DNA of 64,000 bases from a virus. Location of the stretch: the IMG/VR virus record IMGVR_UViG_3300047095_000752, positions 62,001 to 126,000 of that record; one strand, 5' to 3'. How positions within the stretch are numbered: position 1 is the stretch's first letter; the number at the start of each line of letters is the position of its first letter. Position numbers and translations under genes: made by a program. Under the pieces are notes generated by a model, which had not been told where the DNA came from, did no database searches, and saw only the letters and a program-made list of their open reading frames with translations. Of this stretch, positions 40,804 to 49,337 are shown piece after piece.

Positions 40804-41130
40804 TTACATCGACCTTTTAACTAGATAATAATCTATAGGAAATGGACTCCCCATAGAATCGAAAGTCTCATTCGCATCAAAAGCGACAAGTATATATCGT
40901 TTGATTTCAATATCAGTAATATCTACTAAAATTTTGGGGTGATAATTTTTAAATACAAATCTATATGTAACTTTAGGTTCTCCGTATTCGATATTATATC
41001 CATACAAATAATGTGAAGGTAGCATCAATATTTTATTTATATTTATTTTACTCAATAGATTAATACAAGAACCAATCAAACTTCTTAACTCATGATTGTC
41101 GTAGTCGTCAGGTAGTAGTGTAATCATCAA
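40804..41130 (-). CDS. Tiny paralogue, cluster 4 (member 2)
   Basis: 108 residues. Helix ELRSLIGSCINLLSKI, then INKILMLPSHYLYGYNIEYG (the hxhhPxYhY motif), VTYRFVFKNY, FPIDYYLVKR. Close relative of member 3. Confidence 0.68.
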   Translation of the reverse strand: MMITLLPDDYDNHELRSLIGSCINLLSKININKILMLPSHYLYGYNIEYGEPKVTYRFVFKNYHPKILVDITDIEIKRYILVAFDANETFDSMGSPFPIDYYLVKRSM

Positions 41131-41453
41131 AAAGATCCTATCACATTATACACCACGGCTTCATTAATATCATTTTTCCTCCAAAGTAATGTGATTAAAT
41201 AATCGTTCACCGAGAATTGACCAATCTTCTTTATGTATACAGCTTTACTTTCATCAAATGCAAATTTCACTGTATAATACGTGTATTTATTATTAGTTTT
41301 ATAATTTTTGAACATGTACACAGGAAGTATAAGAATTGGTTTATTGTTGTGTGTGAACCCAGCCGCTGTAGTTAAACATAAATTTATAATACGATATAGC
41401 CTCCCAACAACTCCATTTAAATGAAATCCTGTAATAGAGTAAGTCTCCGACAT
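41127..41453 (-). CDS. Tiny paralogue, cluster 4 (member 3)
   Basis: 108 residues. Helix GRLYRIINLCLTTAAG, then KPILILPVYMFKNYKTNN, YTVKFAFDESKAVYIK, FSVNDYLITLLW. Shares PVYMF and NDYLI blocks with members 2 and 4. Confidence 0.68.
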   Translation of the reverse strand: MSETYSITGFHLNGVVGRLYRIINLCLTTAAGFTHNNKPILILPVYMFKNYKTNNKYTYYTVKFAFDESKAVYIKKIGQFSVNDYLITLLWRKNDINEAVVYNVIGSF

Positions 41454-41809
41454 TAGAAACTACTGTTTACCGAGTAGACTATATTAGGCGAAGTATAGTA
41501 TGTACCAATACAATACATAAAAATATAGTTTTTAAGGTTTAGATCGGATTTACGTAGAGTTATATCTTTTCTTTTTTTATCACCATTCTTATGTCGGATT
41601 GAAATTGACTTAAACCAGTATATCTTAAATTCTTCCGTAAATAGATAAGTTGGGAATATTATGTTGACCTTGCGTCCCGTCGAGTTATACATATAACATC
41701 TATGTAACAGATAAAATACTTCTCCTATTACAAAATTTATATCATTCGTAAAATTGTTAATGTACTTCAATGGTCCACTCCTTTTTGTGTGTCTTCTATT
41801 ACTCCACAT
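41453..41809 (-). CDS. Tiny paralogue, cluster 4 (member 4)
   Basis: 118 residues from the ATG at 41809. Helix INFVIGEVFYLLHRCY, then KVNIIFPTYLFTEEFKIYW, ISIRHKNGDKK, LNLKNYIFMYCIG. The C-terminal VYSVNSSF resembles VYNVIGSF of member 3, direct evidence of duplication. Confidence 0.68.
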   Translation of the reverse strand: MWSNRRHTKRSGPLKYINNFTNDINFVIGEVFYLLHRCYMYNSTGRKVNIIFPTYLFTEEFKIYWFKSISIRHKNGDKKRKDITLRKSDLNLKNYIFMYCIGTYYTSPNIVYSVNSSF

Positions 41810-41900
41810 TATCCAGCGAGCCTTCAATTACATCTTCTATCGTCAAGTCGTTAGAAAATGCAATAAAAATAAATAGAATAGCAGCTTGCACTTTAGTCAT
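41799..41900 (-). CDS. 33-residue hydrophobic peptide
   Basis: Starts MTKVQAAILFIFIAFSND and ends acidic (IEDVIEGSLDNVE). GAG-type ribosome site; overlaps the next gene start by 11 nt. First ORF behind the AT-rich promoter at 41944. Confidence 0.52.
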   Translation of the reverse strand: MTKVQAAILFIFIAFSNDLTIEDVIEGSLDNVE

Positions 41901-41943
41901 TTTCTAACTCTTTTGATGCAAAAAAGAAAACTTGTATTATATA

Positions 41944-41963
41944 CAATATTAAATATATATAAT
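41944..41963 (-). promoter_or_regulatory. AT-rich phage promoter-like element, site 7
   Basis: Minus-strand ATTATATATATTTAATATTG touching the T-tract of the terminator at 41964-41998. Drives cluster 4. Confidence 0.65.
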
Positions 41964-41998
41964 AAAAACTAGCACAACTCCGATGGTTGTGCTAGTTC
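41964..41998 (-). terminator. Rho-independent terminator
   Basis: Perfect 12-bp stem AACTAGCACAAC / GTTGTGCTAGTT followed by T5 on the minus strand. Confidence 0.94.
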
Positions 41999-42018
41999 TT
42001 AAAATGATTTTGGTTGTA

Positions 42019-42312
42019 TTATTCTTCAGCGCCTACATACTCGATGAACTTATTGTCTTCGGTCAATTCGTAGATTGTATTTGCTGTGGGATTCTCCGGG
42101 AGAGTAGTCTCCGCCAGAAAGTCCTTGGGTGCTGTGATTGGGTCATACACCACACCTTCCTTGCCAGACAGGCGCTTCAGGAAGGAGAAGTCGTACGAGA
42201 TGGAGATTGTACCGTTGGGGCGCTTGAACTTGTACACTTTGAGCTTGTAGTAGCCCTTGGACTTGGAGTCTGACTTGGGTGTGGTCTTGGTGGCTTTTTC
42301 GGTCTTAGGCAT
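42019..42312 (-). CDS. Small unknown protein, high-GC codons
   Basis: 97 residues. Lys/Thr/Ser-rich disordered N-terminus, then a beta-rich region (YYKLKVYKFKRPNGTISISYDF) and an acidic end. Strong AAAAGGA ribosome site, high GC, next to a strong terminator: probably abundant. Not recognised. Confidence 0.75.
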   Translation of the reverse strand: MPKTEKATKTTPKSDSKSKGYYKLKVYKFKRPNGTISISYDFSFLKRLSGKEGVVYDPITAPKDFLAETTLPENPTANTIYELTEDNKFIEYVGAEE

Positions 42313-42339
42313 TGTTGTATTCCTTTTAAGTTGAGTTGG

Positions 42340-42750
42340 TTACTTGCGTTTATCGACATTTAATACTTTTATTTCTTCTGGAGTCAATTTAGATCTTGCA
42401 GACTCTATTAATGCTTTTCTCTTCTTATCTTTCTCTTCTTTTTCAATGCGTCTTTTATCTGCTCTTTGATGTGTTTCCCACCAGTTTGCTAAATTTCTGG
42501 ATTGCCGGACTCTACCATTATATACGATATTGGTCAGTTCATCTTCGGTCATTTCAGATACCGTTTTACAAAGTAGAACTACTATATCATTTAACCTATG
42601 TGAATTTCCATAAAAATCTTGAGCGGCTTCTTTTATCCAGTCTGGGAGATCTATTGATTTTATAGAATTTATATATACCAAATGTTCCGATGCTTCTTTC
42701 GAGTCTTGTTCGGAGCGGTTCGGATTCATATACGACGAGTCGCATGGCAT
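42340..42750 (-). CDS. Unknown helical, basic protein
   Basis: 136 residues. Helical throughout, with NLANWWETHQRADKRRIEKEEKDKKRKALIESARSKLTPEEIKVL. The C-terminal LTPEEIKVL resembles the LTKTEKQKL end of the YRYET protein at 21512. Unknown function. Confidence 0.7.
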   Translation of the reverse strand: MPCDSSYMNPNRSEQDSKEASEHLVYINSIKSIDLPDWIKEAAQDFYGNSHRLNDIVVLLCKTVSEMTEDELTNIVYNGRVRQSRNLANWWETHQRADKRRIEKEEKDKKRKALIESARSKLTPEEIKVLNVDKRK

Positions 42751-42780
42751 TGTGGAGTTGGTGTCCTTTTGGTCCGGGAA

Positions 42781-43476
42781 TTACTTGTTAAAAAGTTTAG
42801 TCCAAGAAATAACACTATCTTTTGAGATAATTTGTTCACCCATTTTAAGCACTTTACCGTCACAGTGTACAATATTATTATAATATACATTTTTATTACC
42901 CTTGGTCGATTTTACCAGAGCAAAGTAATATCCTTTTTTATTAATTTGGTTTTCATGATCAAACTCGCGGTTTGTAAAAAACTCTGATATTGCATCGGAT
43001 TTGAGTTTATATTCGGTATTAAACAATTTAAACTCAGAAGCTTCGATACCATCATCTATATCTGTAAATTCATAACATTCAAAGTCTTGAAATCTCTCCA
43101 ATAAAGTGATTTCAAATATATTATCTTTATTGTCTTTGAATATAATATTGAAGCCACACTCATCGGTGTATAATGTATATGGCGTTTTTAGTTTAACTAA
43201 AAGCTGTTCATTAAATCTAACAAAATGTCTATCATAATATTCATTATATACTTGTTGGATGTCACTTTTAATAGAACTAAGATCCTCTAATTCCGAATAT
43301 GATATGCAATATATTTTACTCTCGCAAAGGAAATCGCCTAATGGCTCACACATTATGGTCAATGCTTTTAATTGCTCGGAGCTTACTTTATAGAACTTTT
43401 TGATATATCTGTCGAATTTTTCCACAGTTGTCAGCGGAAAATATTTGACGTGTGCATCCAACGTTTTTTGGTCCAT
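42781..43476 (-). CDS. Unknown protein, W-domain related
   Basis: 231 residues from the ATG at 43476 (AAAGGAATCC before it). C-terminal YYFALVKSTKGNKNVYYNNIVHCDGK..VISWTKLF follows the layout of the W-Y-W group. Middle is strand-rich (TLYTDECGFNIIFKDNKDNIFEITLL). Unknown function. Confidence 0.7.
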   Translation of the reverse strand: MDQKTLDAHVKYFPLTTVEKFDRYIKKFYKVSSEQLKALTIMCEPLGDFLCESKIYCISYSELEDLSSIKSDIQQVYNEYYDRHFVRFNEQLLVKLKTPYTLYTDECGFNIIFKDNKDNIFEITLLERFQDFECYEFTDIDDGIEASEFKLFNTEYKLKSDAISEFFTNREFDHENQINKKGYYFALVKSTKGNKNVYYNNIVHCDGKVLKMGEQIISKDSVISWTKLFNK

Positions 43477-43487
43477 TATGGATTCCT

Positions 43488-43988
43488 TTAAATTTTCGAC
43501 CATGCCAAAAGTCTGTATTTCAAATCGGTCCAGCATTTGTTTTTATTATCATAAGTTTTAAACCAATCGTTGTCTATATACTTACATACGTACATGTTGT
43601 AGTTTGATAATCTTTTTGTTGTCATACTGAATATATCCATAGTTACACAAAAATAAAGATCATTTTCAGTTGAATTCTTAGGGTAATTGAATAACTCCAT
43701 TTGTAGTCCATTTATAATATAACTATAATCACTCGATACCATTTTATTCAAAATTTTATCGGAAGATGTAATTGATGGTAAATCAATTTCGTAATACATA
43801 TCAGCGTAACTTGTATTACTTTGGATTTCCCGTATAGCTCCAGCTTCATCTTTATAACATAAATCCGTCATGTTTAATCTTAATAGACTACCACGTAAAC
43901 TATGATCTGGTATGTAAACTTTATATGGGATTAATTTTTTGTATTTTGTTTTAATTTTCTTTTCGAGTTTACTCTGGTCTTCGTCCAT
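43488..43988 (-). CDS. Unknown, W-Y-W domain (member 4)
   Basis: 166 residues. C-terminal LYFCVTMDIF..YNMYVCKYIDNDWFKTYDNKNKCWTDLKYRLLAWSKI: same W..YD....W......W ending as 33975 and 38703. N-terminal part begins with a Lys-rich helix. AAGGAG ribosome site. Unknown. Confidence 0.7.
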   Translation of the reverse strand: MDEDQSKLEKKIKTKYKKLIPYKVYIPDHSLRGSLLRLNMTDLCYKDEAGAIREIQSNTSYADMYYEIDLPSITSSDKILNKMVSSDYSYIINGLQMELFNYPKNSTENDLYFCVTMDIFSMTTKRLSNYNMYVCKYIDNDWFKTYDNKNKCWTDLKYRLLAWSKI

Positions 43989-44012
43989 GCTCGACTCCTT
44001 GTTGTTGCGAGG

Positions 44013-44180
44013 CTATTTTCTATTTTTATCAAGCCACTCTTTTAGTTCATCTTCGGAATACCGTATACAACTACCAATTATCATATGTGGTATTTCCTTA
44101 TTTTCTCGGAGTTTACATAGTGTACTTTTTGATACACTTAGCCATTCAGACACTTCGGATTCGGTCAACATTTTTTTCAT
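44013..44180 (-). CDS. 55-residue excisionase-like HTH protein
   Basis: MKKMLTESEVSEWLSVSKST followed by LCKLRENKEIPHMIIGSCIRYSEDELKEWL (continuous). This is the MerR/Xis-type winged HTH_17 unit: helix-turn-helix, wing with the conserved Ile-Arg-Tyr, and closing helix. AAAGGA lies before ATG. Likely small DNA-binding regulator of the surrounding operon. Confidence 0.88.
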   Translation of the reverse strand: MKKMLTESEVSEWLSVSKSTLCKLRENKEIPHMIIGSCIRYSEDELKEWLDKNRK

Positions 44181-44193
44181 TATGAGATTCCTT

Positions 44194-44607
44194 TTAGTTT
44201 TCGGTGGTGTTTATCGTGAATTGTTCTAAGAGATTAAGTACTTCTAAAGCCTCTTCAAACCTTAATGCTGGGTGTTCAGATCTATGTTTAGTTCTAACTC
44301 CCGTTATTTCAACCTTATGTAAATAGCGGTGCCCATCCCAATGGAATTCATAAAATATTTTTTCTTTTTCAACTTCATCGTATCTCGCATTATCCCTCAA
44401 AAATTTATTTACGGAATTCATAAACTTTTCTTTTTTCTTATATTTCCATATAATGAATATACCTAAGCTTAGATTGTGACCTGATTTTAACATATCGCCC
44501 CCTAAAATTTCATTGACTTTATGGTATTTTTCTAATATCTCACGTAACAAAATAGTTCGTTTTTCCAAGTCTTTTAATAGCCGTTCTATGGCTCGTCCGG
44601 ATTTCAT
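44194..44607 (-). CDS. Unknown protein
   Basis: 137 residues. Helical N-terminus (AIERLLKDLEKRTILLREILEKYHKV), middle basic/hydrophobic LSLGIFIIWKYKKKEKF, then a beta hairpin with FHWDGHRYLHKVEITG. Located between the HTH gene and the restriction-modification-like operon. Unknown. Confidence 0.7.
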   Translation of the reverse strand: MKSGRAIERLLKDLEKRTILLREILEKYHKVNEILGGDMLKSGHNLSLGIFIIWKYKKKEKFMNSVNKFLRDNARYDEVEKEKIFYEFHWDGHRYLHKVEITGVRTKHRSEHPALRFEEALEVLNLLEQFTINTTEN

Positions 44608-44622
44608 TTTTGGTGGTGTCCT

Positions 44623-45699
44623 TTAAGGTTGAATATAAAATCCGAAATAAAATATTGTACATAACATGAGTATAAATGATATGAATATAAATACTGTGTC
44701 GAAGTATATATGTGGTTTGATAAACTCTTTAAACTTATGAAATAAATCATCAACCTCATCTACAATATCTGTTAGAATTGTATTATTCCCTATATATTTT
44801 GTAGCTTGATATGTAGGTTCTCGGACTATTATCGGAGTCTGTACTATCATGGGATCCGGAGTCTGTAACTTATAATCGTTATTCATATTTCGAATCATAT
44901 GAGCGATATTATCATCACTTTCATTTGCGATCCATTTTATAATCTGTTCAACTTCGGCTATAGCACAGTCCATGCGTTCTTTTGTTTCAACATGTATTGA
45001 TTTAAAAGTTGTTTCGGTATTTGTTGGTGTCATTGTAAAGCTAGATATATATGGTTTAACATTGAGTATCGACTTTATGATAGTTATTTTATCGGCTGTT
45101 ATATCACCATCTGTATGAATTGTTCGATTACTAGGTAACGGTGGGGGTAAATCCGACCTATTATAATTCGTATATGATGGATTTCTATGATATTGTTTTA
45201 AATCATTTACTAAGCTACTTATACTAAAATTTTCATCTACATAATAATATTTATGACTCCCTTCAACAATTTCAATATATTGTATAAGGTCATCATGATA
45301 ATACTGATATGCCTGTGATGGTGAGTATGACCAATCTATATTATCATTATCTAGACATTTTAATATAGGTCTAGTTTCGAATATAAAACATTCATTCGTA
45401 TCACCCACAAAACATGATGTTGGTAATGGATCATCTGAATACTTCGTCTGTAGCTGTTTTAAATAAAATATACATTGTATTATAACGGATTGTCTATTTG
45501 ATGCTTTTGTAAAATCTTTTTTGTATTTAACTTCTATTAGACAATGGACGCCATCGCCTTTCATTAAGCCGTCTGATATACATGGAGAAGTTATAATACA
45601 ATTATCTAAATTATTATAAAACATTGTTCTATATGCGGATTCTACATCCTTCTCAGCATGTGCCACATCTAGTTGTTTCATTAATTGTTTTGCATTCAT
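44623..45699 (-). CDS. Membrane-anchored PD-(D/E)XK nuclease-like protein
   Basis: 358 residues from the ATG at 45699 (GGAG upstream). Residues 1-180 are paralogous to the start of the methyltransferase fusion at 46148: D43, E56 and K58 (DGLMKGDG..CLIEVKYK) occupy identical positions, and IIQCIFYLKQL..LPTSCFVGDTNECFIFE matches IQCLYYLQDF..LPTSIFIGDNDECFILD. Residues 190-325 form a low-complexity and helical linker. C-terminus is one transmembrane helix (FDTVFIFISFILMLCTIFYFGFY). Inferred membrane-tethered nuclease. Confidence 0.75.
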   Translation of the reverse strand: MNAKQLMKQLDVAHAEKDVESAYRTMFYNNLDNCIITSPCISDGLMKGDGVHCLIEVKYKKDFTKASNRQSVIIQCIFYLKQLQTKYSDDPLPTSCFVGDTNECFIFETRPILKCLDNDNIDWSYSPSQAYQYYHDDLIQYIEIVEGSHKYYYVDENFSISSLVNDLKQYHRNPSYTNYNRSDLPPPLPSNRTIHTDGDITADKITIIKSILNVKPYISSFTMTPTNTETTFKSIHVETKERMDCAIAEVEQIIKWIANESDDNIAHMIRNMNNDYKLQTPDPMIVQTPIIVREPTYQATKYIGNNTILTDIVDEVDDLFHKFKEFIKPHIYFDTVFIFISFILMLCTIFYFGFYIQP

Positions 45700-45730
45700 T
45701 ATAAACAAACTCCAAAATAAAATGCAGTAA

Positions 45731-46144
45731 TCAACATTCCCAATCAAAATCCGAGTCATCAGTATCATCTGATTTATTTATTGTATTTGATTTTACATTT
45801 TGTCTAAGTTTATATAAAATAGAAACCCATATCCAACATATCCAACATATCCATAATAATAAAATGGGGGGTCCGAAAAGCTTTTCTTCAACTATATCTA
45901 ATGCGCCAAACGTAAAAGATAGAATAATTAAAACTATTAATGATATAATTTTCAGTGTAGTACTTTTAGCACATTTTTCATATATATTATAATTAGAATT
46001 TAAGTCCTCTGTTATATCAATTACGAATTTAATTAATATACCAAGTACAGCAACTATTAAAACTATAATAGCTATTGGTGGAGATAATATAAATACAATT
46101 ATAAATAAAAATAAACACCCCAGAAGAGCACATATTTCAATCAT
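45731..46144 (-). CDS. Multi-pass membrane protein
   Basis: 137 residues with four hydrophobic segments (ICALLGCLFLFIIVFIL; AIIVLIVAVLGILIKFVI; IISLIVLIILSFTFGAL; ILLLWICWICWIWVSIL) and an acidic tail SDDTDDSDFDWEC. Lies between the methyltransferase fusion and the membrane-anchored nuclease paralogue in one operon; likely a partner of the latter. Confidence 0.75.
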   Translation of the reverse strand: MIEICALLGCLFLFIIVFILSPPIAIIVLIVAVLGILIKFVIDITEDLNSNYNIYEKCAKSTTLKIISLIVLIILSFTFGALDIVEEKLFGPPILLLWICWICWIWVSILYKLRQNVKSNTINKSDDTDDSDFDWEC

Positions 46145-46147
46145 TAT

Positions 46148-48583
46148 TCATTTCCTTAAGAACCCAAGTTCATAGACCATTGGAATCATACGTTGTTCAA
46201 ATGCCTTGTACTGGTCTCTAAAGGCTTTGAACTCTTCCGCATAATACTTCTTCCATACGAGCTTTAGCTGGGCGTAGCCACTGTCCCAGCTATCCAGATG
46301 GTAGTCCGGATGTGATTGTGACATCAACTTGCGAACAGCCATAGACTTCAACAATAACTCTGTGGCTGCATCCAATACTTCGCGAGCATCTTGTGATAGC
46401 TCTATATCTTTTAGTTTATTATATACGAATCTTTCTTGTTTATTATTTTTGACATCTTTATAAAGACTATCATAATTAGCATTATTTGCCGCCTCCATTA
46501 TTTGATCTGTTGATAGCCAGAAGAATTCGTTTTTAATATCCCATAGTTTATCTTTATATGTTATTTGACGTAGGGATGATTGTTGGGAAGAATTATTGAA
46601 AAGTGAATATACAATAGAGTCATTTACAAATTGTTGCCATTCCGGGTGGTCTTCATTCGGAGCTATATATTCGTCTTTATCATTAATCCAAGTGCCTTTA
46701 ATGGATTTTCTTGCTGTGAACAATGTAGTCACTTTATAAAAGTTTTCATTCATAATCGAGAACCCATTACCTTTGGATGAGCAACTTGAAAATAAAGCGA
46801 CTCCACATGAATTTTCATATGCATTATTTGAAGTGTTTAACATATAACCCATATTATTATCTAAAGATGTTCCATAGCCGGTCTGTTTAATTTTCATGGA
46901 GCTACTTAGATATGGAAAATCTTTTTTAACTTTATTTTTTAAATTTTCTCGAACCCAATCACTACATGGCTTTAAATTATCTAAATTGTATAAAGATTTC
47001 CTACTAATACTTGATATACCGGTGTAAATTATATCCTTAATGTCGCTATTAAATTCATTATTTATAGTTTTTCCACTTTTCCATATACTGAAATCAATTC
47101 CCCAAGATTCCGCTGTGTCTGAAAAATGATTTGCGCAAAATAACATACTATATATAAATTCAAATTTATTTAAAAATTTTTCTCTAAATTTATTAAATGA
47201 TGGGCTTGTCTTGTATGATGATTTGGCGAATACTACTATAGTTATATTATTATTTATATTCAATTTATATATTCTATATAAGAATTGTGTGTATAAATTT
47301 TGGGCAGATTTACCCCATCCTTCTTCTATCATTTTTTTATTTAGTTTTGTATTTGCAACACCATCTTTATGTGAACCGTTCGATTTCATCATATTCCCCT
47401 GCCGAGCATAAGGAGGATTGATAAAAAACAGTATTTCTTTACCTTCCTTTAATGAAGATTTAAGTCTATCGGGTAGTTTTCTACCTTCATCATTCAAAAA
47501 GTCAAATTGAAATATCGTAGCATTTGAATTATACCCCATATCTTTAATTGTATCTATATCAGACTGTTCCAAAGTCGATAGATACAATTCTTTGAAATTA
47601 TAGTCCCGAGTTAAATTGGCAGATCCACATGCACAGTCCCATACGATATAGCGATCTTTCCAGTCTTCGCCGAGATGATTTGAAATCTCTTTATGTGCTT
47701 CGTCGGCCCAGACGGCGGGAGTGAAAAACTCTCCCTTGCGCCTACGAGTCTCGTCTTCAATTAATCTATCCCCATATGCAGTCAATTCTTCTTTTTCATT
47801 TGGTGTATAATTAATACCTTCGTATTTCTTAAAAAACGATTTAAATTCTTTTACTTTAACATTCCCATAATTTTTAGTAAAAAGAATAGTGGGGTTATTA
47901 GAATTGAGACCGTTTTCATCTGAATTTATAAGCAATTGTAGAAACAAATTAACCCGTTGATTGATAGATAATTTACAAGGGCTAGACTTTGTATCTACAA
48001 GGATTTCTTTATCGAATATATCAAAAGCCGCAACAATGTTTTTATTGTTGATTTTTACTTTAGTCAAATCACCGGAGTGGATCTTAATCAAAGTATCAAC
48101 TACATCATTAAGCTTAAATTTATCATCTATGAAATAGCAAAATGAATTATATTCTTGTATGTCAATATCTTCTGAGAGTTCAACCATAAGCTCAGGGTTG
48201 TTCATATGGGCAGTAGATGCCGAACCCTTGATATCTTTATTCAAATACTTCTTTAGAACCTTAGCGTCTAAAATAAAGCATTCGTCATTATCACCGATAA
48301 ATATGGAGGTTGGTAAAGCTTTACCATTTTTATGAAAATCTTGTAGATAATACAAGCACTGTATAAGGACAGTTACTCGGTCTTCGATTTTCTTAAAGTT
48401 TAGATCTCGCTTGAATTCCAATAATGAAAAAATATTATCACCAATGATAATACCATCCATATTTTGTTCGCGAGTTATCTGGATATCCTTTTCTTTTTTG
48501 AATAGCTTATCAAAATATTTCTTGTAAACCATTTCAATGTCGGATTCATTCTTCGTTTTTTGCAGGTCTGCGTATAGGCTCAT
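46148..48583 (-). CDS. Nuclease-methyltransferase fusion (type IIG/BREX-like)
   Basis: 811 residues. N-terminal PD-(D/E)XK-like module: D43, E56, K58 in DGIIIGDN..LLEFKRD. Then an N6-adenine methyltransferase: FFTP at 286-289 (motif X), VWDCACGSAN at 314-323 (SAM motif I), FINPPYARQG with NPPY at 389-392 (catalytic motif IV). The last 400 residues are long and helical, possibly target recognition. Single-chain restriction-modification enzymes of type IIG have this order. Could modify phage DNA, attack competitor DNA, or both. Confidence 0.88.
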   Translation of the reverse strand: MSLYADLQKTKNESDIEMVYKKYFDKLFKKEKDIQITREQNMDGIIIGDNIFSLLEFKRDLNFKKIEDRVTVLIQCLYYLQDFHKNGKALPTSIFIGDNDECFILDAKVLKKYLNKDIKGSASTAHMNNPELMVELSEDIDIQEYNSFCYFIDDKFKLNDVVDTLIKIHSGDLTKVKINNKNIVAAFDIFDKEILVDTKSSPCKLSINQRVNLFLQLLINSDENGLNSNNPTILFTKNYGNVKVKEFKSFFKKYEGINYTPNEKEELTAYGDRLIEDETRRRKGEFFTPAVWADEAHKEISNHLGEDWKDRYIVWDCACGSANLTRDYNFKELYLSTLEQSDIDTIKDMGYNSNATIFQFDFLNDEGRKLPDRLKSSLKEGKEILFFINPPYARQGNMMKSNGSHKDGVANTKLNKKMIEEGWGKSAQNLYTQFLYRIYKLNINNNITIVVFAKSSYKTSPSFNKFREKFLNKFEFIYSMLFCANHFSDTAESWGIDFSIWKSGKTINNEFNSDIKDIIYTGISSISRKSLYNLDNLKPCSDWVRENLKNKVKKDFPYLSSSMKIKQTGYGTSLDNNMGYMLNTSNNAYENSCGVALFSSCSSKGNGFSIMNENFYKVTTLFTARKSIKGTWINDKDEYIAPNEDHPEWQQFVNDSIVYSLFNNSSQQSSLRQITYKDKLWDIKNEFFWLSTDQIMEAANNANYDSLYKDVKNNKQERFVYNKLKDIELSQDAREVLDAATELLLKSMAVRKLMSQSHPDYHLDSWDSGYAQLKLVWKKYYAEEFKAFRDQYKAFEQRMIPMVYELGFLRK

Positions 48584-48607
48584 GAGAGTTCCTCGTGTTG
48601 GTTTTTA

Positions 48608-49102
48608 TTATTTTATAGCTTTTAATCCTAATTTCCATCTTTTCTTGATTGAGGTTAAATATTTACTTACATCTTTATCATGTCCATGTATAATTGCATA
48701 TGGTGGGTCGTCTTCGTAAAAAGTCCATTGGTCCTCATGGGGTCCGTCCAAATCCTCTGCTAATTCCTTAATTTTCAAATATATATTTTCAATTTCTTCA
48801 TTTTCATAATATCGAAACTTAGACGGTTTAAGTGAAAAACATCCTTTACGTTCACCAAATATAAGTCCGGTATGTATATAACCGTCGGTGTATATTTTAT
48901 CTAAAAGGCGTATAACCCTCGTATCATGATCTTCATCCCAAAGAACAGCAAAATCTAAGTGCTTAGGTTTTTTCAAATCGTTATTATCAAAATCTTTCCA
49001 AACTACAGTCCTAAATATAGAATAATGGGTTCCCCGTCCGAGATCGGTTGATGGACTTTGTTCATCATAAATAGTTTTAAAATAGCTGGAATATTGTACC
49101 AT
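48608..49102 (-). CDS. Unknown protein, first gene of the RM-like operon
   Basis: 164 residues. Alpha/beta pattern with LDFAVLWDEDHDTRVIRLLDKIYT and GLIFGERKGCFSL, and an acidic C-terminal region (GPHEDQWTFYEDDPPY). GAGGG ribosome site. Not recognised; could be a control or anti-restriction protein by position. Confidence 0.7.
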   Translation of the reverse strand: MVQYSSYFKTIYDEQSPSTDLGRGTHYSIFRTVVWKDFDNNDLKKPKHLDFAVLWDEDHDTRVIRLLDKIYTDGYIHTGLIFGERKGCFSLKPSKFRYYENEEIENIYLKIKELAEDLDGPHEDQWTFYEDDPPYAIIHGHDKDVSKYLTSIKKRWKLGLKAIK

Positions 49103-49337
49103 ATTAATTGTCCCTCGTGTTCTTGGAAAATAAATAACGGTCCGCGCTAAATGCCACTAAATGACTATAAGTGACGAAGTAGGTGATTGCTTAAACTTCA
49201 GCGTTACTTCAACTAAAGCTAAACCCTCTCAGACCGGGGAACGTAAAGTTCCCTGTACTCAAAACGTGATCATATCAAGTAAATATAGTGTACCATCGAA
49301 TCTAGATCCTGTCAACTTATGATGTTAGTTTATACTT
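49103..49337 (-). promoter_or_regulatory. 235-nt leader region
   Basis: Longest non-coding stretch between coding blocks. Holds a sigma70-type promoter at its upstream end and then about 180 nt of leader before the 164-residue gene. One 6-bp hairpin GGGAAC / GTTCCC at 49237-49253 and weaker repeats (CACTAAATGACTATAAGTG). No ORF with a ribosome site seen. GC is higher than flanking genes. May be a structured leader or small RNA. Confidence 0.45.
49287..49315 (-). promoter_or_regulatory. Sigma70-type promoter of the RM-like operon
   Basis: Minus strand TTGACA, 17-bp spacer, TACACT. Expected start near 49280. Confidence 0.88.
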
